A stretch of 64,000 nt of DNA from Sphingomonas sp. (GCF_013816785.1 NZ_JACDDV010000004.1:19304-83303), one strand, 5' to 3'; counted from the stretch's first letter, positions 35,848 to 43,978 are shown. Notes: generated by a model not told the origin, from the letters alone. Program-made: numbers and translations.

Positions 35848-36018
35848 CTAGGCCGCCGGGGACGTAGGCATGGCGTCTTGTCCCTGGGCGAGCTGATTGC
35901 GTGAGTGTGCCTCGATAATCGACTTGATCGGGTTGCTCATCATCATGTCGATCAGCCGCCATGCGGGGATGACCCCCATCATTCCGGTGTTGGCGGGCAC
36001 TTGTAAACCAGACTGCAT
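35848..36018 (-). pseudogene. Detached C-terminal tail of the trypsin-like peptidase gene
   Basis: This 56-codon frame is in phase with the peptidase gene upstream, separated from it by one TAA (36031-36033) and four further sense codons. It reads VPANTGMMGVIPAWRLIDMM and continues with SNPIKSIIEAH. Similar GVIPAWxLxD tails end related peptidase-like proteins, as far as I recall. It could be translated separately from the ATG at 36018, but AGGA abuts that ATG too closely. It is more likely the remnant of one longer gene. Confidence 0.5.
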
Positions 36019-36030
36019 TTCCTGCCGAGA

Positions 36031-36774
36031 TTAGTCGCAAACCTTCTCCCAAAGCGGAATCATGCAGCAGTCCACGCCCAGCAGGTAAGGGCCGATATCG
36101 AAACGGCCTTGCCCAATAATCTGCCCTTTGTGGTCATAGGCCTTGCCTAGACTCTTGTTTTCACCTTCGATCGGCTTGAGGTTCTTACGGTAATACATCT
36201 GGTCAAGATAACAGAACACAGGTGAGCCGCTGTAACCGTTCAACGATCTAATTTCGACGAGCCAAGCCTCCTGCTCATAGACATCGTATTTCAGTTTTTC
36301 TGAGGGCAACTGCGAGATTTGCCCGAAGCGCACAGAAGGTGTGTTTTTCTGCTTGCCATCGAGCGATACAAAACGGCCTATGACAAACGCGGGGTCGCCG
36401 GGGCCGATATCGAGTATATCGGCCATCTGTTTAGTTGTGAGGCTTTCGAGCGGGACGTAGTTGATAATTGCCCCATCGGGAACAGCTAGAGGGCGGACTG
36501 CCAAATCGTCCCCGTCGGGATGCATGAACCACTGAGTGTCGTCACTATCTAAGCAAGTGAATCCGCCGTCTTTTGTGTTTAGTCGGATCGTCCAATGACC
36601 GGCGTCAATGACATGACGATTCGTTACCGCCCACATTGTATGCGCTGCACCATCGAAGTGGAGCCCGACGACAAACCCACTTCCCCCAGCCCTCTGGCCC
36701 TGCTCAGCCGAGCTGATATCCGGGTAGAGGTAAAGGCTTGTATCGAGGAGCTTTTGATCAATGCGAAACGTCAT
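36031..36774 (-). CDS. Trypsin-like serine peptidase, probably truncated by an in-frame stop
   Basis: The 247-residue product has the layout of an S1-type peptidase. The catalytic His is in VTNRHVID (near residue 55), a candidate Asp in HPDGDDLAVRPL and Ser in LNGYSGSPVF (near residue 190). No signal peptide is present, so it should stay in the cytoplasm. It stops after MIPLWEKVCD, yet the same frame continues for a further 60 codons. The ATG at 36774 is used because TFRIDQKLLDTS starts the similarity; the frame is open to 36879. G+C is clearly lower than in housekeeping genes, suggesting transfer. Confidence 0.7.
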   Translation of the reverse strand: MTFRIDQKLLDTSLYLYPDISSAEQGQRAGGSGFVVGLHFDGAAHTMWAVTNRHVIDAGHWTIRLNTKDGGFTCLDSDDTQWFMHPDGDDLAVRPLAVPDGAIINYVPLESLTTKQMADILDIGPGDPAFVIGRFVSLDGKQKNTPSVRFGQISQLPSEKLKYDVYEQEAWLVEIRSLNGYSGSPVFCYLDQMYYRKNLKPIEGENKSLGKAYDHKGQIIGQGRFDIGPYLLGVDCCMIPLWEKVCD

Positions 36775-37014
36775 TCCAGCCAGAATCCTCCTGATAGCAC
36801 ACTGCCTATTCGACACGAATGATGGAGCTGGTCGAGGAAGTTTTATCTCGGTGACAGCGAGGCGTTGGGCGCTACTCATCTAACACACCCCCGAATTTGG
36901 GTATGCCCAAATATAACGACGCGTTTTATTAGGGGCGGGGCCGGTACCGGTGCAACAAGGCGGCGCACGTCGCGCCATTGCCCCGCCGCACCCGCGCCCT
37001 TATCTCGCCCGGCC

Positions 37015-37917
37015 ATGACCACCATCTCGCTCCTTCAGGACGTCGCCCTCGGCATTACCGTGCCGTCGCGCCATGCCCGGGGGCGCATCGCTCGGATCGG
37101 CCCGACGCTCGACCTGATCCTCGCCAACCATGGCTATCCGCCCGTGCTCGAGCAGTTGCTGGCAGAAGCGCTGGTGCTGACCGCCCTGCTCGGCTCGTTG
37201 CTCAAGGATCCGAGCGGTCAATTGACCATCCAGGCGCAGACCGAGGCCGGGATCGTCGATCTGCTGGTATGCGACTATATGGGCGGCGAGCTACGCGGCT
37301 ATATCCGGCACGATCCCGACCGGCTGACCGAGGCCGGGCCGCATCCGAGCCTGTTCGCCCTGTTCGGCAAAGGCTATCTGGCAATTACCTTCGACCAGCC
37401 GGCGACCGACGAGCGCTATCAGGGCATCGTCCCGCTGGAAGGCGAAGGGCTGGGCGAGGCTGCGCAAAGCTATTTTCTTCAGTCCGAGCAAATTCCGTCG
37501 ATCGTCCGTCTCGCCGCTCGGCGCGACGATGCGGGGTGGGTCGCGGGGGGGATCATGTTCCAGCACCTGCCCGAAGGCGAGGAGGGGCGCGACCGGCTGC
37601 ACACGCGCCTCGACCATCCAGAATGGCCGCACGTCGCGGTGCTGATCGGGTCGGTGAAGGATGAGGAACTGACCAATCGTGCCCTCGCGCTCGACGATCT
37701 CGCCTGGCGTCTGCTCCACGAGGAGGGGGAGATCCGCACGCTCGATCCGGTCAGGCTCATCAAGGGCTGCCGCTGCAGCGCCGACTATATCGCCTCGGTC
37801 ATCGCCCGCTTTCCGCCCGAGGATCACGCCCAGATGGTTGGTGACGACGGGCTTATCCGGGTCGATTGCGCCTTTTGTGCGACGAGCTTCCCGATCGCCA
37901 TCGACGCTCCCGCTTGA
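37015..37917 (+). CDS. hslO: Redox-regulated chaperone Hsp33
   Basis: Hsp33 is a holdase activated when oxidation releases zinc from four cysteines. These are visible at the C-terminus in KGCRCSADYI and VDCAFCATSF, the CxC and CxxC pair. The N-terminal core contains EALVLTALLGSLLKDPSGQL, then QAQTEAGIVDLLVCDY and the conserved IRHDPDR. Length is 300 from the ATG at 37015. The longer frame to 36865 is not conserved. A DUF3617 gene follows 49 bases downstream. Confidence 0.95.
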   Translation: MTTISLLQDVALGITVPSRHARGRIARIGPTLDLILANHGYPPVLEQLLAEALVLTALLGSLLKDPSGQLTIQAQTEAGIVDLLVCDYMGGELRGYIRHDPDRLTEAGPHPSLFALFGKGYLAITFDQPATDERYQGIVPLEGEGLGEAAQSYFLQSEQIPSIVRLAARRDDAGWVAGGIMFQHLPEGEEGRDRLHTRLDHPEWPHVAVLIGSVKDEELTNRALALDDLAWRLLHEEGEIRTLDPVRLIKGCRCSADYIASVIARFPPEDHAQMVGDDGLIRVDCAFCATSFPIAIDAPA

Positions 37918-37966
37918 GCCATACGAAATATTGCTTTCGCTCAACCCGCTCGTGGTAAAAGACGGG

Positions 37967-38359
37967 ATGAAACGCGCCTTACGAATCGGGCTGCTGGCCT
38001 TGTTGTCTTTATCGGCGACAGCTGCGACCTCGCCACGCGCGCTCGCGCCGGCGGCGGGCGGACTGTGGGAGGTTGCGACTGACGCGACCGGGCACAATGC
38101 CGAGAAGGTCTGCGTTCCGCTGCCCGAGGTGCTGGCCCAGTATGAGCATCGCAGCGGCCGCTGCACGCGGGTCGTTATCTCCGATGTCGGCACCGAAGTG
38201 GTGATCCACTACACCTGCGCGGACGGGGCGTTCGGGCAGAGCAAGGTGACGTTGATCACGCCGCGCACGCTCAGGATCGACACTCAGGGCATTTCGGGCG
38301 GGTTGCCGTTCCATTATCAGCTTCATGCCCGCCGCGTCGGGGCATGCGTGGCGCGTTAA
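37967..38359 (+). CDS. Exported DUF3617-like protein
   Basis: The 130-residue precursor has a signal peptide (IGLLALLSLSATAATSP) and a small beta-rich body with GGLWEVATDAT, VCVPLPEVL, RCTRVV and a final GACVAR. This layout (LWE near the start, paired cysteines and an RIDTQGI strand) resembles DUF3617 proteins, which are periplasmic and of unknown function. GGGATG gives little ribosome-binding support, but no better start exists. Confidence 0.65.
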   Translation: MKRALRIGLLALLSLSATAATSPRALAPAAGGLWEVATDATGHNAEKVCVPLPEVLAQYEHRSGRCTRVVISDVGTEVVIHYTCADGAFGQSKVTLITPRTLRIDTQGISGGLPFHYQLHARRVGACVAR

Positions 38360-38383
38360 GCTCGCTTTAACCATCATGAGTTT

Positions 38384-38442
38384 AGGAAGCATGTCGTGCC
38401 TTCTTCGGCATGTATTCCTCCCTGTCGGGCCTCGGCCCGCAC
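38384..38442 (+). ncRNA. Possible structured leader or small RNA before the DUF3147-queC operon
   Basis: AGGAA at 38384-38388 pairs with TTCCT at 38415-38419, enclosing further pairing between TGCC and GGCA. CGGGCC-TC-GGCCCG at 38426-38439 forms a second hairpin immediately before a terminator. The stretch has no conserved open frame. It could be the 3' tail of the DUF3617 transcript, an independent short RNA, or an attenuator. It does not match a preQ1 riboswitch core that I can recognise. Confidence 0.35.
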
Positions 38443-38443
38443 C

Positions 38444-38474
38444 TGGGCCGCTCTCGTAGCGGCCCATTTTTATT
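38444..38474 (+). terminator. Rho-independent terminator upstream of the DUF3147 gene
   Basis: TGGGCCGCT (38444-38452) and AGCGGCCCA (38458-38466) form a perfect nine-pair stem with a five-base loop, followed by TTTTTATT. It is 60 bases before the DUF3147 start, so it either ends the preceding transcript or attenuates the queC operon. Confidence 0.85.
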
Positions 38475-38533
38475 GCGGACCAGAAGGAGCGCCCAGACTT
38501 TCCTTTTCGGGGGCGCCGCGCCAAGGAGCGGGT

Positions 38534-38884
38534 ATGTTCCTGTTCATCCTCAAGGCGATGCTTTCGGGCCTGTTGGTGGCGGCGATCTCGACCCTCGCCC
38601 GGCGTTATCCCGGCTGGGGCGGCTTAATAGCTTCTCTGCCCCTGGTGTCGTTGTTATCGATGGTCTGGCTCTATGGAGAGACTCGCGATGCCGAGTCGGT
38701 GGCCCGGCTGTCCTGGGGTGCCTTCTGGTTCATCCTTCCGTCGATGCCGATGTTCCTGCTCATCCCCGCCCTGTTGCGCTCCGGCGTCGGATTTTTCGCG
38801 ACGATGATGATCGCCTGCTTGGCGACGATCCTGCTCTATGCCGCGATGAGCTGGATGGCGCCGCGCCTCGGGATTACGCTGTGA
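38534..38884 (+). CDS. Small DUF3147-like membrane protein
   Basis: The 116-residue protein is almost entirely hydrophobic, with four helices (for example LFILKAMLSGLLVAAISTLA and FFATMMIACLATILLYAAM). GGLIASLPLVSLLSMVWLY is a segment that I associate with DUF3147 proteins. AAGGAG at 38523-38528 fits the ATG at 38534. Its TGA overlaps the queC GTG, so it is co-translated with 7-deazaguanine synthesis genes. A role in moving a queuosine precursor is possible but is only inference from context. Confidence 0.75.
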   Translation: MFLFILKAMLSGLLVAAISTLARRYPGWGGLIASLPLVSLLSMVWLYGETRDAESVARLSWGAFWFILPSMPMFLLIPALLRSGVGFFATMMIACLATILLYAAMSWMAPRLGITL

Positions 38885-39558
38885 GCGGCCGGCAGGCGGT
38901 GGTGCTCCTTTCCGGGGGCCTCGATTCGATGGTGTGCGCCGCGCTGGCCCGCGAGCAGGGCTTTGGCGTGCTCGCGCTGACCATCGACTATCACCAGCGC
39001 CACCGGATCGAGCTGGAGGCGGCCAAAAGGATCGCGGCGACGCTCGCCGAACGGCACATCGTCCTGCCGATCGACCTGACCGCGTTCGGCGGATCGGCGC
39101 TGACGAGCGACATCGCGGTGCCCAAGGACGGTGTCGCCCCGGGTATTCCCGTCACCTACGTCCCGGCGCGCAACACGGTCTTCCTCAGTCTGGCGCTGGC
39201 CTGCGCCGAAGCCGCGGGCGCGCGTGACCTGTTCGTCGGGGTCAACGCGCTCGACTATTCGGGCTATCCGGACTGCCGTCCCGACTTCATCGCCGCGTTC
39301 GAAGCGCTCGCCAACTTGGGCACCAAGGCCGGGGTTGAGGGTGATCCGTTCACGCTTCACGCGCCTCTGCAACGGATGACCAAGGCCGATATCGCCCGCG
39401 AGGCGGCGCGGCTCGGGCTCAATGCCGGGGTCAGCCATAGCTGCTACGATCCGGCGACCGATGGCGGCGCGTGCGGGCTGTGCGACGCCTGCCGGTTGCG
39501 TGCCAAGGGGTTCGAGGAAGCGGGGCTACCCGACCCGACCCGCTACGCCAGCTCATGA
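38881..39558 (+). CDS. queC: 7-cyano-7-deazaguanine synthase
   Basis: QueC converts 7-carboxy-7-deazaguanine to preQ0 using ATP and ammonia, in the queuosine pathway. The PP-loop VVLLSGGLDSMVCAAL is at the N-terminus, followed by TIDYHQRHRIELEAA, TYVPARNTVFLSLAL and GVNALDYSGYPDCRPDF. The C-terminal zinc-binding cysteines lie in SHSCYDP, GACGLCDACRLR. Length is 225. It uses a GTG start overlapping the DUF3147 stop and ends in an ATGA overlap with queE. Confidence 0.96.
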   Translation: MSGRQAVVLLSGGLDSMVCAALAREQGFGVLALTIDYHQRHRIELEAAKRIAATLAERHIVLPIDLTAFGGSALTSDIAVPKDGVAPGIPVTYVPARNTVFLSLALACAEAAGARDLFVGVNALDYSGYPDCRPDFIAAFEALANLGTKAGVEGDPFTLHAPLQRMTKADIAREAARLGLNAGVSHSCYDPATDGGACGLCDACRLRAKGFEEAGLPDPTRYASS

Positions 39559-40187
39559 GCTACGCGGTCAAGGAGGCGTTTCTGACGCTTCAGGGCGAGG
39601 GCGTGCAGGCGGGAAGCAGGGCTGTGTTCCTGCGCTTCGCCGGCTGCAATCTGTGGAGTGGGCGCGAGCAGGATCGCGCCGTTGCGCAGTGCAATTTTTG
39701 CGACACCGATTTCGTCGGCACCGACGGTCCCGGCGGTGGCAAGTTTGCCGAGCCGCGGCTGCTTGCCGACCACATCGCGGCGGTGTGGGGCGATTCGACC
39801 GAGCGGCGACTTGTGGTCGTCACTGGGGGCGAGCCGATGCTGCAATTGGACGAAGCGCTGACCGATGCGCTGCATGCCCGCGGATTCAGGGTCGCGGTCG
39901 AGAGCAATGGGACCCTGCCGGCGATTCCGGGGATCGATTGGCTGTGCATCAGCCCCAAGGCGGGGACCGAGGTGGTGCAGCGGCGCGGCGACGAACTAAA
40001 GCTGGTGTGGCCGCAAGCGGGGATCGATCCCGCCGAGCTGGAGCAATGGTCCTTCGACCATTTCTTGGTCCAGCCGATGGACGGCGCGACACGTGACGCG
40101 TCGGTGCAGGCGGCGATCGCGCTGGCGATGGAACGGCCGCGCTGGCGGCTGTCGCTGCAAACGCACAAGCTGGTCGGGCTCGCCTGA
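39555..40187 (+). CDS. queE: 7-carboxy-7-deazaguanine synthase
   Basis: QueE is the radical-SAM enzyme that makes 7-carboxy-7-deazaguanine from carboxytetrahydropterin, the step before QueC. The sequence begins YAVKEAFLTLQGEGVQAGS and holds an expanded cluster motif, GCNLWSG...QCNFCDTDF, with 14 residues between the first two cysteines and two between the last. This CX14CX2C form is typical of one QueE subgroup. VTGGEPMLQLD and VESNGT are SAM/substrate motifs. Length is 210, and a strong terminator follows. No queD or folE2 is in the window. Confidence 0.95.
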   Translation: MSYAVKEAFLTLQGEGVQAGSRAVFLRFAGCNLWSGREQDRAVAQCNFCDTDFVGTDGPGGGKFAEPRLLADHIAAVWGDSTERRLVVVTGGEPMLQLDEALTDALHARGFRVAVESNGTLPAIPGIDWLCISPKAGTEVVQRRGDELKLVWPQAGIDPAELEQWSFDHFLVQPMDGATRDASVQAAIALAMERPRWRLSLQTHKLVGLA

Positions 40188-40191
40188 CACG

Positions 40192-40224
40192 AAAAAAGGC
40201 TGCCGGAGTGACCCGGCAGCCTTT
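40192..40224 (+). terminator. Rho-independent terminator of queE
   Basis: GGCTGCCGG (40198-40206) pairs with CCGGCAGCC (40213-40221) with a six-base loop. It has a run of A before and TTTGT after, so it may work on both strands. Confidence 0.85.
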
Positions 40225-40233
40225 GTCCATAAC

Positions 40234-40259
40234 CTAAAACGGACCGCCGAGGCGGTCCG
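40234..40259 (-). terminator. Rho-independent terminator of the Met/Asn-rich lipoprotein gene
   Basis: On the minus strand CGGACCGCC-TC-GGCGGTCCG is a perfect nine-pair stem followed by TTTTAGG. It lies eight bases beyond the lipoprotein stop codon. Confidence 0.8.
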
Positions 40260-40267
40260 CATTTCGA

Positions 40268-40504
40268 TTACATCGAGTTCGACGAGTTCATCGAGTTCAT
40301 GTCCGACATATTGCCCGACATATTCGAATCCATCGACATGTTGGCGTCCATGTTGGCGGTCGCGTCCATGGCAGAGGTGTCATTGGCGACGACGTTCTCG
40401 GTGGTGAGGGTCTCGTCGACATTCATCGTGTTCTCGGCGGCTTCATTCTTGCTGCAAGCCGAAACAGCCAGGGCCGCGGCAGCGACCAGGATCAGAGCAC
40501 GCAT
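40268..40504 (-). CDS. Small lipoprotein with a Met/Asn/Ser/Asp-rich tail
   Basis: The 78-residue precursor has a lipoprotein signal with lipobox (LVAAAALAVSAC, lipidated Cys17). The mature chain is low complexity. It begins SKNEAAENTMNVDE and ends in a run of NMxxNM, NMSDMN and NSMN-type repeats with ten methionines in the last forty residues and no basic residue beyond the first few. Such clustered Met residues can bind Cu(I) or Ag(I), but this is inference. It has its own terminator, suggesting it is a free-standing, expressed gene. Confidence 0.7.
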   Translation of the reverse strand: MRALILVAAAALAVSACSKNEAAENTMNVDETLTTENVVANDTSAMDATANMDANMSMDSNMSGNMSDMNSMNSSNSM

Positions 40505-40589
40505 TCTAAAACTCCCTTGATTGTCAGATCTGCAGCGAGTGGACCCGCTTTACAAATCGTGGGCACAATAGTCGCGCATGCCTCAAGCC

Positions 40590-41252
40590 TCAAGCAACTT
40601 GTTCACCCTGCAGCAAGCTTGCGAGAAATGCCGTAAAACTGCTCTTTAGCGCGGCATCGACCGCGTCCATCGACGAATTTCGCCCCAATTGCGCGATGCT
40701 TGTCACGCCGTAGCCGGCAATCCCGCAGGGAATGATTCCGTCGAAATGCGACAGGTCGGGCGCGACGTTGATCGAAAATCCGTGCAGCGTCACCCACCGC
40801 TTCACGCGCACCCCGATCGCGCCAATCTTGGCTTCATGAGCGCGTTCGCCGGACCAAATGCCGATGCGCCCCGGCTCGCGGCGCGCTTCGACGCCCAGCT
40901 CGGCCAGCGCGGCGATCATCCAGCCTTCAAGCGAATGGACGAAACGGCGGATGTCCTTGCCGCGTCGTTCGAGGTCGAGGATCAGATAGCCGACCCGCTG
41001 GCCGGGGCCGTGATAGGTGTAGCGGCCGCCGCGACCGGCCTCGAACACCGGAAATCCCATCGGGTTGCTGAGCTCGGCCGAATCCGCGCTGGTCCCGGCA
41101 GTGAACAGCGGCGGGTGCTGCAACAGCCAGACCAGCTCGCGCGCGGTGCCGTCCCGCACCGCAAGTGCGCGCGCTTCCATCTCCGCCAGCGCATCGGGGT
41201 AGGGCACCAACCCTTCGTCCACTCGCCATTCGATGTCGCCCGCTGCATCCAT
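40590..41252 (-). CDS. lipB: Octanoyl-[acyl-carrier-protein]:protein N-octanoyltransferase
   Basis: LipB moves octanoyl groups from ACP onto lipoate-dependent enzymes, the first step in lipoate synthesis. Motifs are [40 protein letters not shown] with the catalytic Lys, and [15 protein letters not shown] with the catalytic Cys. Length is 220. It is divergent from a membrane-protein gene 90 bases away. No lipA is in the window. Confidence 0.95.
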   Translation of the reverse strand: MDAAGDIEWRVDEGLVPYPDALAEMEARALAVRDGTARELVWLLQHPPLFTAGTSADSAELSNPMGFPVFEAGRGGRYTYHGPGQRVGYLILDLERRGKDIRRFVHSLEGWMIAALAELGVEARREPGRIGIWSGERAHEAKIGAIGVRVKRWVTLHGFSINVAPDLSHFDGIIPCGIAGYGVTSIAQLGRNSSMDAVDAALKSSFTAFLASLLQGEQVA

Positions 41253-41342
41253 CGCCGCGAGATGGCGCTGAGGGTCCGCCAGGGCAAGGGCGATTGCAAC
41301 GAGTGTGCCAGCCTTTCATAGGGGTGGGCGAAGGGGAAGTGC

Positions 41343-42140
41343 ATGAGCAATTTGTCGATCGGCCAGGCTTGGGACCAAACCAGCGCTTTCCTGCGAGCGG
41401 AGGCCCGTCTGGTCGTGCCGGTGGCGCTCGCGGCGTTCGCCGTGCCATCGACGCTGGCAGGATGGACGCACCCCGCCGGTGAAATGAGTGGCAGTGGCCC
41501 GGGCGTGCTGTTGACGCTGCTGGTGCTTGTCGCGGTGCTGATCGGACAGATGACGATCGCCGCGCTCGCGATCGGATCAAAGGACAGCGTCGGAAGCCTG
41601 ATCGGCCGGGCGGCGCGACGGGTGTGGGGGCCGGTCGCGGCAGTGATCATGGTGTTCCTGCCGGTGGCGCTGCTAATGTTGTTGATGCTGAGCGCTATTG
41701 TCGGCGCCGCTGGCATCACCGACCCCAGCAAAATGACCCCGGAGGCCATGGCGTCGTCGCCGCAGATCGGCCTGATCCTGTTGTGCATGCTGGTCCTCAT
41801 ACTGCTGGTCGGGGTGCGGCTGTTGCCGATGTCGGCGGTGGCGATTGAGGAGACGCCCCGTCCGGTGGCATTGTTGAGACGCTGCCTGGCGCTGACCAAA
41901 GGCCATTTCTGGCGGCTGCTCGGCCTGCTAATGTTGATGGTCCTAGCGGCGCTGTTGCTGAGCGGCGCGGTGACTGCGGTGGTTGGCGCGGTGGTCACGC
42001 TGGCGGTTGGTGAGGCACGACCCTTCAACCTGTCGGCGCTGCTGATCGGCCTTGCCAATGGCCTCTCCAGCGCCGCGATAACCGCGGTGTCGGCGGCGCT
42101 GGTCGGGCGGGTTTACGTCCAGCTCAACGCCAAAAGCTGA
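41343..42140 (+). CDS. Polytopic membrane protein, unknown function
   Basis: The 265-residue protein has about six helices and resembles the membrane domain found in glycerophosphodiester phosphodiesterases and related stand-alone proteins. Examples are VLLTLLVLVAVLIGQMTIAA, VAAVIMVFLPVALLMLLML and the cytoplasmic LLRRCLALTKGHFWRLLGLL. The last motif, a charged loop before a long helix, is typical of that domain. AAGGGGAAG precedes the ATG at 41343. It has no catalytic signature and its role is not known. Confidence 0.65.
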   Translation: MSNLSIGQAWDQTSAFLRAEARLVVPVALAAFAVPSTLAGWTHPAGEMSGSGPGVLLTLLVLVAVLIGQMTIAALAIGSKDSVGSLIGRAARRVWGPVAAVIMVFLPVALLMLLMLSAIVGAAGITDPSKMTPEAMASSPQIGLILLCMLVLILLVGVRLLPMSAVAIEETPRPVALLRRCLALTKGHFWRLLGLLMLMVLAALLLSGAVTAVVGAVVTLAVGEARPFNLSALLIGLANGLSSAAITAVSAALVGRVYVQLNAKS

Positions 42141-42143
42141 GCG

Positions 42144-42986
42144 TTACGCCCATTTTGCCAGCGGGGGCAGGCTCATCAGGATGGCGTCGATGTTCCCGCC
42201 GGTCTTGAGGCCGAACAAGGTGCCGCGGTCGTAAAGCAGGTTGAATTCGACGTAGCGGCCGCGAAACTCGAGCAGCGCCTCGCGGTCGGCCTCGGTAAAT
42301 GCCATCCCCATCCGCTTGCGAACGATTTGCGGGAAAATGTCGAGAAACGCCTCGCCGATATCCCGCGTAAAGGCGAAATGGGCGTCGAAATGATCCTCGA
42401 GCCGGTCGAAGAAAATGCCGCCGACCCCGCGCGCGACATGGCGGTGGGGCAGCCAGAAATACTCTTCCGCCCATTTCGAGAAGCGCGGATAAAAGGTCGG
42501 GTCGTGCGCGGCGCACGCGGCGCGCAGGCGGGCGTGAAAGGCGTCGGTGTCTTCGTCATAGGGAATCGCCGGATTCAAATCGGCGCCGCCACCGAACCAG
42601 CGCTTCGTGGTCGTCAGGAAGCGGCAATTCATGTGTACCGCGGGGACGTGCGGGTTGGCCATGTGCGCAACCAGGCTGATGCCGGTGGCGAAGAAGCTCG
42701 GGTCGTCTTCTGTGCCGGGGATCGATGCGGCGAATTCCGGAGAGAAGCGGCCGCCGACGGTCGAGACATTAACTCCAACTTTCTCGAATATCTGACCGTT
42801 CATCTGTCCGCGCACCCCCCCCCCGCCGGGAGTGCCGTCGTCCTCGGTTCGCTCCCACGGGGTGAACTCAAAGCTGGCATCGCTGCCCGCCTCGCGCTCG
42901 ATTGCTTCGAACGCGCCGGTGATGCGCGTGCGTAGCGACTCGAACCAGTCGCGCGCCGCCTGTTGCTGATCGTCGAGCGGGGTCAT
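42144..42986 (-). CDS. hemF: Oxygen-dependent coproporphyrinogen III oxidase
   Basis: HemF uses O2 to convert coproporphyrinogen III to protoporphyrinogen IX in haem synthesis. Recognisable are the N-terminal FEFTPWERTEDDGTPGGGGV, NVSTVGGRFSPEF, HMNCRFLTT, the signature RWFGGGADLNPAIPYDEDT and the C-terminal EFNLLYDRGTLFGLKTGGN. Length is 280 from the ATG at 42986. It ends three bases from the stop of the convergent membrane-protein gene. Confidence 0.96.
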   Translation of the reverse strand: MTPLDDQQQAARDWFESLRTRITGAFEAIEREAGSDASFEFTPWERTEDDGTPGGGGVRGQMNGQIFEKVGVNVSTVGGRFSPEFAASIPGTEDDPSFFATGISLVAHMANPHVPAVHMNCRFLTTTKRWFGGGADLNPAIPYDEDTDAFHARLRAACAAHDPTFYPRFSKWAEEYFWLPHRHVARGVGGIFFDRLEDHFDAHFAFTRDIGEAFLDIFPQIVRKRMGMAFTEADREALLEFRGRYVEFNLLYDRGTLFGLKTGGNIDAILMSLPPLAKWA

Positions 42987-43333
42987 GATGTGCCGATGGC
43001 GGGAAAGCGGCGAGTGGGTCAAGCGGGAGCGAGTCGCGGCGAGGAAATGGCGGGGCGCGATAGGATGCCGCCTAAGGGGAAGTTGATGAAGTTGATGATG
43101 CGGCGCGATTCCAGCCCCGTATAAACTTTGGCGCTCAACGGCAGCGGATTTCAGTACATTGGACATGGGTTGCCGCATGTTGGCGAACCAACCAGGTTAT
43201 ATCCTACATTGCAAGCGCTAGAGCAGCGCTCCGCGCGCCCGTTGCGGCTCTTGCGCGTGTCGAACCGCGGAGCGCGGCGGTGGTCGGGGCGAGTGGGGGA
43301 GCCTGGGCCGGGGGCTTGTCATTGGGCAGCCGA
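42987..43333. other. Intergenic stretch between hemF and an unknown gene
   Basis: No frame here has convincing coding character. It contains a short direct repeat GAAGTTGAT (43079 and 43088) and a G-rich part near 43280-43320. Since hemF starts at its left edge, the hemF promoter should lie here, but I cannot identify it. Confidence 0.4.
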
Positions 43334-43978
43334 TCACTTCCAAGCGAGATTTGCAGTTTCGAACGTAAATTGCTGATTGCCGCGCTGAAAAAACTCTGCT
43401 TCGACGATAACGCGCTTCGAAGTTTTCAAGGCAGCCAAAGCGCGCTTCGGATCGGTCAAGAACGCCGTTTCGCTTGAGCCGTCGCTTGCATCAGTGCAAC
43501 GGAATTTCTGGATCGGCCCAGCGTCGAACTTGAACGAAACTGAAGCTTCGGTGAAGCTGTGGCATAGTATCTGCCCCTTATCGACCGAGAACATTACGTC
43601 GAGCCCGTCGGGTCCATCCCGAACAATAATCGTTCCATATTGTTCGCCATAGGGAAAATCGAGGTCGACCTGGTTCTCACTGCGAAGGGAGGCAAATCGC
43701 GTAGTAGCGTCACGCATCGCGTCTTTGCTGTCCGAATATTCCCATTTAGAAGCCGAATTGATTTTGGTCTCGCCAGGCGTTTCGCCAGCGCTGGCGGCGA
43801 GATTGTTTATTGATCCGGTCTCTTTGGCGCTCTCATCTTTCGGGACAACGATCATCATGCCAACAAACGCTGCTCCGGCGATGGCAGAGAAATGTTTGCG
43901 GTTCAACCTGGCTATGTAAGGCTTAATGAGTCCGAGCAGTGCGGCCAAAAACAAAATCGAAAATACGCCCATCAACAT
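43334..43978 (-). CDS. Membrane-anchored hypothetical protein
   Basis: The 214-residue protein has two hydrophobic N-terminal segments (MGVFSILFLAALLGLIKPYI and FSAIAGAAFVGMMIVV), a polar linker and a folded C-terminal domain. That domain contains KWEYSDSKDAM, RFASLRSENQVDLDFPYG, GQILCHSFTEASVSFKFD and a final FTFETANLAWK, with cysteines positioned to pair. I have seen this domain in scattered, often mobile, genes of unknown function. Its G+C is lower than that of the neighbours, suggesting acquisition. Confidence 0.65.
   Translation of the reverse strand: MLMGVFSILFLAALLGLIKPYIARLNRKHFSAIAGAAFVGMMIVVPKDESAKETGSINNLAASAGETPGETKINSASKWEYSDSKDAMRDATTRFASLRSENQVDLDFPYGEQYGTIIVRDGPDGLDVMFSVDKGQILCHSFTEASVSFKFDAGPIQKFRCTDASDGSSETAFLTDPKRALAALKTSKRVIVEAEFFQRGNQQFTFETANLAWK

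Noticed and set aside
36775-36879. Longer start of the trypsin-like peptidase
   Set aside because: The added residues are not needed for the fold and no ribosome-binding site is seen; the choice remains open but the shorter form fits better.
43134-43218. Short reading frames in the gap upstream of hemF
   Set aside because: They are below about 30 codons, lack ribosome-binding sites and resemble no protein.
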